Shown: positions 28,401 through 35,123 of the stretch, one piece after another | Layout of the letters: every line of letters begins with the position of its first letter | Position numbering within the stretch: position 1 is the first letter of the stretch | NCBI RefSeq assembly: GCF_029626225.1 | Contig: NZ_JARUBP010000001.1 | Coordinates: forward strand, 6,758,001-6,822,000 | Source: Asanoa sp. WMMD1127 | Lineage (GTDB): Bacteria; Actinomycetota; Actinomycetes; Mycobacteriales; Micromonosporaceae | DNA: 64,000 nt | Reading direction: 5' to 3' | Position numbers and translations under genes: made by a program | The notes under the pieces: model-generated | Seen by the model: only the letters and a program-made list of their open reading frames with translations | The model's database searches: none | What the model was told of the DNA's origin: nothing

Positions 28401-28739
28401 GGTGCCGTAGGGCCTGCGGTAGAGCACCGTCCTGATCCGGCGGTCGCTGGTGACCAGGCTCTTGGAGGCGGAGCCCTTGGGGCAGAGGCGGCCGCGCGAG
28501 ACGGGGCTGTCCGGGTCGCCCTCGATCTGGGTGACCTTGCCGTCCTCGACGAAGACGCGCTGGCCGCAGCCGACGGCACAATAGGGACAGACGGACCGCG
28601 CCATCGAGTCGGCGCTCTTGGTGCGCGGCTCGAGCGCGTCGGTGCGCGCGGAACGGGCGGCGTGCCCGCGTCCCAGCGGGTCAGTGCCGGTGAGCTGCCG
28701 GTAAACCGGCCACCCCTCGATCCACGTCCGGACCCCCAC
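25482..28739 (-). CDS. fdnG: selenocysteine-containing formate dehydrogenase alpha subunit (in-frame TGA = Sec190)
   Basis: The gene reads through an in-frame TGA at 28172-28170, giving 1085 residues. Before it, the N-terminal 4Fe-4S motif CPYCAVGC and GRLCPKG bind the proximal cluster; residues NQARI precede the TGA, and HSSTVPGLGTSFGRGG follows. This is the conserved NQARI-U-HS active site of FdnG/FdoG, in which Sec ligates molybdenum or tungsten. The C-terminal molybdopterin-dinucleotide domain is intact. A 17-base hairpin with a GGUCU loop begins 12 bases after the TGA. The start is GTG 28739 with TAGGGT 6 bases upstream. No TTG/Cys alternative exists, so the enzyme depends on SelB and SelD in this window. 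If TGA were a stop, only 189 residues would be made. Confidence 0.96.
28141..28157 (-). promoter_or_regulatory. bSECIS hairpin in fdnG mRNA
   Basis: The RNA GUCCCC-GGUCU-GGGGAC forms a perfect 6-bp stem and pentaloop, starting 12 bases after the UGA at 28172-28170. E. coli fdhF has its apical SECIS stem 11 bases after the UGA with the same GGUCU loop core, which SelB recognises. Base pairing and loop are seen directly; SelB binding is inferred. Confidence 0.88.
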
Positions 28740-29053
28740 GGACCCACCCTAGATCAGCGCTGCTGGCGCCGCACCCGCTCTACCCCTCCCACCCACCCAC
28801 CCCTCTGCAGATCTTGGTAAGTCACTGTCGCCATAGCTGTGCCATAGCTGCATTTTTACCTAGATCTGTCGGTGGAGGCCGCGGGAGCGGAGCGCGCGGA
28901 GGAGTTGGGTCGCGGCGGGCATCGCCATCGCACCATGAGAGGGCACGGCGTGTCCGGTCGCTGCCCCGGTGCCGAAAGGGCGGTCCTCGGGGACAGCATC
29001 CGGCCGTGCGGTGGCCCTACGCCGTCGCCGGTGCGGTTCACCTCGGCGCGTCG
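28740..29053. promoter_or_regulatory. fdnG upstream region with long inverted repeat and tandem 11-mer
   Basis: This 314-bp gap has no credible gene. TAGGGT (28751-28746) is a -10 candidate 6 bases before the fdnG GTG. CAGATCTTGGTAA at 28808-28820 and TTACCTAGATCTG at 28856-28868 form an inverted repeat matching at 12 of 13 positions, with a 35-base spacer. Inside the spacer, GCCATAGCTGT (28830-28840) is followed directly by GCCATAGCTGC (28841-28851). The block is AT-rich against its surroundings and looks like an operator or regulatory hairpin. Positions 28870-29053 show nothing recognisable. Confidence 0.6.
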
Positions 29054-29893
29054 TCAATTCGCATACGCGACGGACTCGCTGACCGTCCGCCACTTGGCGT
29101 CGGAGGCGGCGAGGGTTTCGGCGGCCGTCAGGGCGGCGGCGACGGCGTCGGAGCCGAGCAACAGCCGCACGGGCGGGTCGGCTGCTTCGGTGACGTCGAT
29201 GATGACATCGGCGATGCGGGCCGGGTCACCGGGCTGGTTGCCGTTGGCCGCACGCCGCACGCTGGCGGGTCACGGTCGCTCCGATAACGGCCTGATAGGG
29301 CTCGGTGATGGGCAGCGTTCGCATCGACGATCCGGCCCAGTCGGTGCGCATGCCGCCGGGTTCGGCGACGGTGACTCTGATGCCCAGCGGAGCGACCTCT
29401 TTGGCGAGGACCTCGGAGAAGCCGGTGACGGCCCACTTCGCCGCCTGGTAGGCACCCAGGCCCGGGCCGCCGACACGTCCGCCCACCGACGAGATCTGCA
29501 CGATGTGTCCGCCGCCGTGCGCGCGGAGCACGGGCAGGGCGGCGCGGGTGACGTTGACGGTTCCGAAGAAGTTCGCGTCGATCTGGGCACGGAAGTCGTC
29601 GTCGGGCATGTCCTCGATCGAGGCGACGTCGGCGTATCCGGCGTTGTTGACCACGACGTCCAGGCCGCCGAAGGCGTCGACCGCGGCCTGGACCGCGGCC
29701 CGGGCCGCGTCCGGGTCGGTCACGTCCAAGGCGACGGCCCGGACGCGCCCGCCGTGCGCGGTCACGAGATCGTCAAGCTGTTCCGGGGGTAGCGGGCGGT
29801 GGCGACCAGGTTGTCGCCCCGGGCCAGCACGGCCTCGGCCAAGCTGCGGCCGAGACCGCGGGAGCATCCGGTGACCAGCCAGGTCCTACTCAT
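29054..29893 (-). pseudogene. short-chain dehydrogenase pseudogene with two frameshifts
   Basis: The start ATG 29893 has AGGAGG 8 bases upstream and opens with MSRTWLVTGCSRGLGR, a normal SDR cofactor motif. After TARY the frame breaks at a run of five C (29785-29789) and continues in another frame as EQLDDLVTAHGGRV, with NNAG, a serine (QISSVGG) and YQAAK catalytic motifs all intact. A second break is a tandem duplication of the 7-mer GTGCGGC at 29247-29260; beyond it the sequence resumes as ANGNQPGDPARIADVI and ends at TGA 29054. Undoing both events gives a full-length SDR of about 280 residues. It lies last behind the TetR and aldo-keto reductase genes. Confidence 0.85.
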
Positions 29894-29929
29894 ATCTGTC
29901 GCCTCCTATGTGCACAGTTGGTGGTGCGG

Positions 29930-30964
29930 TTACCCGGTCAGATCCGGGCGTTGGTGGCGGGGCCCGTAGCGGCCGCCTTTGACCGCCTCGCGGTCGAAGA
30001 CACGGGCGAGGCAGGCGACGTCGGCGGCGCAAAGCGACGTGTCGGCGGCCGCGACGTTCTCCCTGACGTGCGTCGTGCGTTTGGCCCCAGGGATGGGTAC
30101 GACGGGATACGGCTGCGCCAGCAACCAGGCCAGCGCGGCCTGTCCCGGCGTGAGCCCGCGGGCAGCGCTGAAGGCCCGCAGCTGGTCGACCAGCCGCAGG
30201 TTGGTGGCGAAGTCCTGGCCTTGAAAGCGGGGCAGGGTCGAGCGGAAGTCGTCCTGGTCGAACGTCGACCCGCGGCCGAATCGGCCGGTCAGCATTCCGC
30301 GACCGAGCGGGCTGTAGGGCACCAGCGTGATACCAAGCCGACGGCAGTGCGGCAACACGGCCTCCTCCACGCCGCGCTCCCACAGCGAATACTCGCTCTG
30401 CAGGGCGGCGATCGGATGCACCGCGTGCGCCCGCCCCAGGATCTCCGGGTCGACCTCGCTCAGACCCAGGGCCCCGACCTTGCCCGCCGCGACGAGTTCG
30501 CCCATGGCCCCGACGGTGTCCTCGATCGGCACAGCGGGGTCCAACCGGTGGTAGTAGTAGAGGTCGATGCGGTCCGTGCCGAGGCGGCGGAGGCTCGCGT
30601 CGCAGGCCGCCTTGACGTACTCCGGACGCCCGTCGAAGACGCTGCCGCCCTGCGGCGTCGGCCGCGCCGAGAACTTCGTCGCGATCACCACCCGGTCGCG
30701 CCGCCCGGCCAGTGCTCGGCCGAGCAGGCGCTCGTTGTGTCCGAACCCGGCGACTGGCGCGCCCAGGGTCGCGCTGCTCGCGCCGTAGAAATCCGACGTG
30801 TCGAAAAGCTCCACCCCGAGGTCGATCGCGGCCCGGATGGTGGCGACAGACGAGTCGTCGTCCGCGGGTCCGTAGAACTGCGACATGCCCATCAGGCCCA
30901 GCCCGATCGGCGTCACCGACAACCCGGACCGGCCCAGGGCCACCCGTGCGCTCTCACGTTCCAT
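29930..30964 (-). CDS. aldo/keto reductase
   Basis: 344 residues. The catalytic tetrad of the AKR superfamily is visible: Asp and Tyr in LFDTSDFYG, Lys in IATKF, His in YYYHRLD. The C-terminal PIPGAKRTTHVRENV is the NADPH-binding loop. It most resembles the AKR13-like/YakC group. ATG 30964 overlaps the TetR stop by 11 bases. It is the middle gene of the minus-strand TetR-AKR-SDR set and is probably controlled by that TetR protein. The substrate is unknown; carbonyl detoxification is a reasonable guess. Confidence 0.92.
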   Translation of the reverse strand: MERESARVALGRSGLSVTPIGLGLMGMSQFYGPADDDSSVATIRAAIDLGVELFDTSDFYGASSATLGAPVAGFGHNERLLGRALAGRRDRVVIATKFSARPTPQGGSVFDGRPEYVKAACDASLRRLGTDRIDLYYYHRLDPAVPIEDTVGAMGELVAAGKVGALGLSEVDPEILGRAHAVHPIAALQSEYSLWERGVEEAVLPHCRRLGITLVPYSPLGRGMLTGRFGRGSTFDQDDFRSTLPRFQGQDFATNLRLVDQLRAFSAARGLTPGQAALAWLLAQPYPVVPIPGAKRTTHVRENVAAADTSLCAADVACLARVFDREAVKGGRYGPRHQRPDLTG

Positions 30965-31553
30965 TCGATCGGTCCTCCTCCTCGACGATGGCGGCGAGCA
31001 CGCGCGCGAGCCGGTCCGTCAACACGTCGGGGTCGGCGTCCCGCAGGGCCGGTGTACCGATGACGGTGCGCATCAGCCACGTCCCCGCCAGCAGCGCCAG
31101 GCCGAGATCCGCCCGCTGCGACGCGTCCGGACCGGCGAGCGCGGCGGTGAGACGGGCACCCACGTGCTTCGCGATGCCCGCGCGGATGATCTCGGCGGCT
31201 CTGGGGTTGGCGGCGGACTTGAGCATCAGCTCGAACGGACTCAGATGATCGGCCGCCGGATCCGTCCTCGCGACCAGCGACCGCGCCGTCTCGAGCGCCA
31301 GGTCGCCGGGAGCGGCGGGGTCGGCCGGGACCATCGTCGGCGGGGTGAACGACACGTCGACAACCTCGACGAAGAGCCCTTCCTTCGAGCCGAAATAGCG
31401 ATTGACCAGCATCGCCGTCACCCCGGCCGCCGCCGCGATGTCGCGCACGCCGACACCGTCGTACCCGTGCCGGGTGAACGCCGTCACCGCCGCGTCGAGG
31501 ATCGCCTGACGCGTGGAGGCAGCGTTTCGAGCTCGGGAAGTGGGCTGCGTCAT
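30954..31553 (-). CDS. TetR-family repressor
   Basis: 199 residues. The HTH is IRDIAAAAGVTAMLVNRYF-like: VGVRDIAAAAGVTAMLV followed by NRYFGSKEGLF, preceded by TRQAILDAAVTAFTRHGYD. The C-terminal ligand domain resembles the TetR_C_7/16-like groups without further resolution. An upstream in-frame ATG (31607) is rejected because it would translate both operators. From ATG 31553, TAGACT lies 7 bases upstream, inside operator 1, so the mRNA is probably leaderless and autorepressed. It sits between its own operon and the divergent SDR gene. Confidence 0.92.
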   Translation of the reverse strand: MTQPTSRARNAASTRQAILDAAVTAFTRHGYDGVGVRDIAAAAGVTAMLVNRYFGSKEGLFVEVVDVSFTPPTMVPADPAAPGDLALETARSLVARTDPAADHLSPFELMLKSAANPRAAEIIRAGIAKHVGARLTAALAGPDASQRADLGLALLAGTWLMRTVIGTPALRDADPDVLTDRLARVLAAIVEEEDRSNGT

Positions 31554-31560
31554 GCCAACA

Positions 31561-31606
31561 AGTCTACACACGTAGACTGACCGTATGTAGTCTACGTGTG
31601 TAGACA
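31561..31606. promoter_or_regulatory. twin palindromic TetR operators overlapping divergent promoters
   Basis: AGTCTACACACGTAGACT (31561-31578) and AGTCTACGTGTGTAGACA (31589-31606) each have 6-7-bp arms around a 4-base core, and are near mirror images of each other, 28 bp centre to centre. The first contains the TetR -10 (TAGACT, minus). The second contains a plus-strand TAGACA with CTGACC 18 bases upstream, serving the SDR gene. Repression of both directions by one dimer per site is the likely scheme. Confidence 0.85.
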
Positions 31607-31630
31607 TCCGCAGATCGAAAGGAGTTCGTC

Positions 31631-32431
31631 ATGGATCTGCAGGTCAAGGGGCGCCGCGCGCTCGTCACCGGGTCGACGTCAGGCCTCGGCGAGGCGACGG
31701 CGCGCCTGCTGGCCAAGGAGGGCGCCGAGGTCGTCATCCACGGCCGCGACCCAGGACGGGCACGCAAGATCGCCGACTCGATCATCAAGGACGGCGGATC
31801 GGCGTCGATCGCCGTCGGCGACCTGGCCACCGACGCCGGCGCCGACCGTGTCGCGCAGGAGGCGTTGGCCGGCGGCCTCGTCGACATCCTGGTCAACAAC
31901 GCCGGCGCGTACGAACACCTCAACTGGGCCGACGCGACGCCCGAGATCTGGGTCCAGACCTACGAGGTCAACGTCATCTCGGGTGTACGAATGATCCAAC
32001 GCCTCGTGCCGGCGATGCGGGAGCGGGGCTGGGGCCGCGTCGTCACCATCGGTGGCGGACTTGCCTCGCAACCGTTCGGCAGTCACCCGCATTACAACGC
32101 TTCGCTCGCCGCCCGGCACAACCTGGCGGTCTCACTGGCCCGCGACCTCGCCGGCACCGGCGTCACGTCCAACGTGGTCTCGCCCGGCGCGATCCTGGTC
32201 CCCGCGGTCCAGGACTTCCTGGTCAAGCTCTCACCCGGACGCGGCTGGGGCGACACGTGGGAAGAGATCGAGCTCAACTCGGTCCGCGAGATCGTGCCCA
32301 ACGACCGCGACCGGTATGGCCGGGCCGAAGAGATCGCCGGAGCGGTCGCCTACCTGTGCGGCCACCACGCGGACTACATCAGCGGCGCCACGGTCCGCGT
32401 CGACGGCGGCTCGGTCAAGAGCGCGTTCTGA
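31631..32431 (+). CDS. SDR-family protein lacking the usual catalytic Ser and Lys
   Basis: 266 residues. The cofactor motif TGSTSGLG, NNAG and a C-terminal YISGATVRVDGGS are standard for classical SDRs. However, the catalytic Ser position reads IGGG, and the YxxxK motif reads YNASLAA, with Leu for Lys. It therefore may not be an ordinary alcohol dehydrogenase; it may bind NAD(P) or use another proton relay. GAAAGGAG lies 6 bases before ATG 31631. The promoter overlaps TetR operator 2, so it is probably induced together with the TetR/AKR operon. Confidence 0.88.
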   Translation: MDLQVKGRRALVTGSTSGLGEATARLLAKEGAEVVIHGRDPGRARKIADSIIKDGGSASIAVGDLATDAGADRVAQEALAGGLVDILVNNAGAYEHLNWADATPEIWVQTYEVNVISGVRMIQRLVPAMRERGWGRVVTIGGGLASQPFGSHPHYNASLAARHNLAVSLARDLAGTGVTSNVVSPGAILVPAVQDFLVKLSPGRGWGDTWEEIELNSVREIVPNDRDRYGRAEEIAGAVAYLCGHHADYISGATVRVDGGSVKSAF

Positions 32432-32561
32432 CACCTGACGCGCCGGCGGGTCGCGGCGACGCCCTCGCCGCGACCCCGCCGACCGACCCGCGGACAGGTT
32501 GTGACAGAACCAAGACATGTTCCGGACGAGTTGCGGATGCCGGGACGCCAGGATCGTCCAC

Positions 32562-33461
32562 GTGAACCCGCGACTGTCCAACGCCAGCCGGCCGCTCGCC
32601 CTCGCCGTCGCCGCCGCGGTCGCCTTCGGGCTGGCCTGGTTGCTGTTCGTGCGCACCGCTCCGGGGCAATGGCTCGACGGGGAGCTGTTGCCGCCGATGC
32701 GCTGGGGCGGGCGCTACATGCAGGGCACGACCCTGCTCGGCCCGGCCGAACTGGTGCTCAAGCGGTTCGGCAACCCGCTGCTCCTCGGCCTGGTCGTCGT
32801 GGCGACGGCGGTGGTCGGCCTGCTGCGTCGGCGCGCCTGGTCCGCCGTCGCCGCGGCCGCGGTGTTCGTCTGCTCCGTCGGCGCCGCCGGCTTGATCAAG
32901 GAGATGCTGGAGCGACCGGAGCTGGGCGTCGAGACGTCCACCACGCACAACAGCTTCCCCAGCGGTCACGTCGCCGGTGCGGCGGCGCTGCTGATGGGCT
33001 TCCTGCTGGTCGCCCCGCCGCGGTTGCGCTGGTGGATCGCGGTGCCCGGCACCACGGGGGTGTCGGTCATCGGGGCCGCGACGATGATCCTGGGTTGGCA
33101 CCGCTTCAGCGACGTGGTCGGCAGCCTGCTCCTGGTCGCCACGGTCTTCTGCCTGGCGGCGGCCGCGCTGACCCGGGCACCGGACCGCACGCCGGCCGCG
33201 CACGACGAGGAGAACGACGCGGTCACCGGCACCCTCCTCCAGGCGATCGCCCTGACCTTGCTGATCATGCTGGTCCTCGCCTTGGCCCCGGACGCCGGGA
33301 TCCGTCTCATGCTGGCGACAGCGGCCGTGGGCGTCCTGACCCTGCTGGTCGTCACCGGCAGCGTCTGGCTGCTCAACCCCCCGTCCCCACCGGACGACGA
33401 AGTGGCCACCACTCGGTCAGCCGCCGCCTCGGCCGGAAGCCCTACGGGCGGACGACCGTGA
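32562..33461 (+). CDS. PAP2-family membrane phosphatase
   Basis: 299 residues with several hydrophobic helices. The acid phosphatase motifs are visible: KEMLERPE for the first (KxxxxxxRP type), SFPSGH for the second and GWHRFSDVVG for the third. Such enzymes remove phosphate from lipid phosphates such as phosphatidate or undecaprenyl pyrophosphate on the outer face of the membrane. An extra pair of helices follows the PAP2 core, then a Pro/Ser tail. GTG 32562 has AGGA 8 bases upstream and begins just before the first helix. It overlaps the convergent AraC gene by 20 bases. Confidence 0.9.
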   Translation: MNPRLSNASRPLALAVAAAVAFGLAWLLFVRTAPGQWLDGELLPPMRWGGRYMQGTTLLGPAELVLKRFGNPLLLGLVVVATAVVGLLRRRAWSAVAAAAVFVCSVGAAGLIKEMLERPELGVETSTTHNSFPSGHVAGAAALLMGFLLVAPPRLRWWIAVPGTTGVSVIGAATMILGWHRFSDVVGSLLLVATVFCLAAAALTRAPDRTPAAHDEENDAVTGTLLQAIALTLLIMLVLALAPDAGIRLMLATAAVGVLTLLVVTGSVWLLNPPSPPDDEVATTRSAAASAGSPTGGRP

Positions 33462-34278
33462 CCGCTGGCCAGGCGACGTCGTCGATGGCCAGCCAGGGAG
33501 CGCTTGCCACGGCTGTCGGGGTGAGACCGCAGATGGATCTGGCCTCTCGGTTCAGGTGTGGCTGGTCGACGTATCCGGCCGCCGCCGCGACCGTGGCCGG
33601 GCTGTGGCTCCCGGCCAGCAGATGCGCCGCGTGGTCGAAGCGCACCAACTGGGCCGCCCGCTTCGGGCTGATGCCGACCTGCGACCGAAACCTGGCCCAC
33701 AGCCGCTTGCGGCTCCAGCCCACCTCGTCCGCCAGGCCCTCCACCCGCCGGCGGCCGCGGCTCGCGAGTGTCAGCCGCCAGGCGTGCGCCACTTCCGGGT
33801 CCACGACGGCACGATCGGCCATGCGACGGCCAACGACCTCGGTCACGATCGCGAAGCGGGCCTCCCACGACGGCGCCGCCCGGAGCCGGTGCTCGAACAG
33901 CTCGGCGCCACGCCCGAAGACATCGCCGAAGTCCACCAGCTGACCGCTGAGCGCGGCCGCCCCGCCGAGCACCGCGGCCGCGGCGGCAGGCGCCAACCGG
34001 ATCTGCAGGCAGGCGCCGGCGCCCTGGCCGCCGACGCGGAGGTCCGGCGTCAGGAGCCCGGCCACGACGCTGCCGTGTGACCGACGCCCATGCGACTCGC
34101 AGACCAACCCGGCCGAGAGGTCGACGAGCACCGTGACCGACGGATGCGCGACCATTCCGATGTGGACGGCAGCGGGCACGCGCTGGCGGAAGCCGGCCAT
34201 GCTGACGCCGGGCAACCGCGCGGTCGGGATCGCGACCTCGACGGAGGCCCAGTCAGGTGGCGTCCCGCTGGACAGCAC
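33442..34278 (-). CDS. AraC-family transcription regulator
   Basis: 278 residues. The C-terminal 100 residues carry the double HTH: VEGLADEVGWSRKRLWARF and then VGISPKRAAQLVRFDHA with ATVAAAAGYVDQPHLNREA. The N-terminal 160 residues are a sensing domain of unknown ligand. GTG 34278 lies inside the end of the upstream hydrolase gene (26-base overlap) but has TAGAAT exactly 6 bases upstream, a good leaderless promoter within that gene. It could regulate the hydrolase, PAP2 or distant genes. Confidence 0.9.
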   Translation of the reverse strand: MLSSGTPPDWASVEVAIPTARLPGVSMAGFRQRVPAAVHIGMVAHPSVTVLVDLSAGLVCESHGRRSHGSVVAGLLTPDLRVGGQGAGACLQIRLAPAAAAAVLGGAAALSGQLVDFGDVFGRGAELFEHRLRAAPSWEARFAIVTEVVGRRMADRAVVDPEVAHAWRLTLASRGRRRVEGLADEVGWSRKRLWARFRSQVGISPKRAAQLVRFDHAAHLLAGSHSPATVAAAAGYVDQPHLNREARSICGLTPTAVASAPWLAIDDVAWPAVTVVRP

Positions 34279-35029
34279 CCGACCATTCTAGGAGCAGCGC
34301 CGCGGTCGCCTCGGGCGCTTCGAGCATCGGGATGTGACCCACACCCGGCAGCCGCTCGACGCGGGCGGTCGGGACCGACTCGTAGCGGGCGGCGGAAACG
34401 GCGGGATCCCACCGCGGATCCGCGGCGCCGAAGACCACGAGCACCGGGGCGGACAGGGCACGCAGGCGGTCGGGCACGCTCCGCGCGGTGATGTAGTCGC
34501 CGTTGCGGCGCAGCACCGTCCGCATCGCCCGGTACGGCACCCCACGCACGGTGCTCACCAGCGAGGACGGTATCGACACCGGGCGGGCGCACGTCACGCT
34601 GATCCCTCTGCGGATCATCGCGTCCGACCGCAGCGGCCAGAGGATCGGGCCGATCGGCGGGGCCAACAGCGCCCGCAACAGCCAGGGTTGCGGCAGCAGG
34701 GTGTCGAGGCTCGGCCCCGTGCTGACCAACGCCAGCGAACGCACCAGCTCCGGCCGTTGCTCGGCCAGCGCGGTCGCGACGTACCCGCCGCTGGAGTGGC
34801 CGGCCACCGGCACCCCGCGCAGGCCCAGACCGTCGAGCACGGCGGCGGCCTCGGCCGCGGCGGTGGGCACGTCGCCACCCACCCGGTCGACCCGGATGAC
34901 GTGGTGGTGGGCGGCCAGCTCCGGCACCACCGCATCGAAGGAGGCCCCGGAGAAACCGGATCCATGGAGCAACAGCAGCGGCGGCGCGTCGCGCGGACCG
35001 TCGTGAACCACAAGCGGCATACCGACCAT
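34253..35029 (-). CDS. alpha/beta hydrolase
   Basis: 258 residues. LLLLHGSGFSG is the oxyanion loop, GHSSGGYVA the nucleophile elbow, FGAADPRWD holds the acid, and LPGVGHIPMLEAPE the catalytic His: a complete triad of the alpha/beta-hydrolase fold. Reaction unknown. ATG 35029 is chosen; a more distal start would run through the lon terminator hairpin. A second ATG at 35020 is possible; neither has a good ribosome site. It ends 26 bases inside the AraC gene. Confidence 0.85.
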   Translation of the reverse strand: MVGMPLVVHDGPRDAPPLLLLHGSGFSGASFDAVVPELAAHHHVIRVDRVGGDVPTAAAEAAAVLDGLGLRGVPVAGHSSGGYVATALAEQRPELVRSLALVSTGPSLDTLLPQPWLLRALLAPPIGPILWPLRSDAMIRRGISVTCARPVSIPSSLVSTVRGVPYRAMRTVLRRNGDYITARSVPDRLRALSAPVLVVFGAADPRWDPAVSAARYESVPTARVERLPGVGHIPMLEAPEATAALLLEWSGAVQRDAT

Positions 35030-35076
35030 GCTGGCCGGAAGCCACAAAGCTGTCTTGGACGAATGTCCGCGCGCGC

Positions 35077-35112
35077 AGAAGCCGCCCAGGGCGTACACCC
35101 TGGGCGGCTTCT
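35077..35112 (-). terminator. lon transcription terminator
   Basis: AGAAGCCGCCCAGGG (35077-35091), a 6-base loop CGTACA, and the exact complement (35098-35112) make a perfect 15-bp stem immediately after the lon stop at 35124. There is no T-run. It would terminate in either direction. Confidence 0.85.
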
Positions 35113-35123
35113 CGGTGGTGAAC

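Noticed and set aside
25518-28820. A plus-strand open frame of 1100 codons antisense to fdnG
   Set aside because: Its translation is Arg/Val/Leu-rich without any domain; it arises from GC-rich codon bias opposite a real gene.
28740-29053. tRNA-Sec (selC) near the selenoprotein operon
   Set aside because: I found no long acceptor/variable arm and no TCA anticodon loop in this or other gaps; it must be elsewhere or is beyond what can be seen by eye.
28860-29093. A 77-codon minus-strand frame upstream of fdnG
   Set aside because: It is Arg-rich, without ribosome site or homology, and runs into the SDR pseudogene end.
31554-31607. Longer start for the TetR gene
   Set aside because: It would translate both palindromic operators; the shorter start has a -10 box seven bases upstream.
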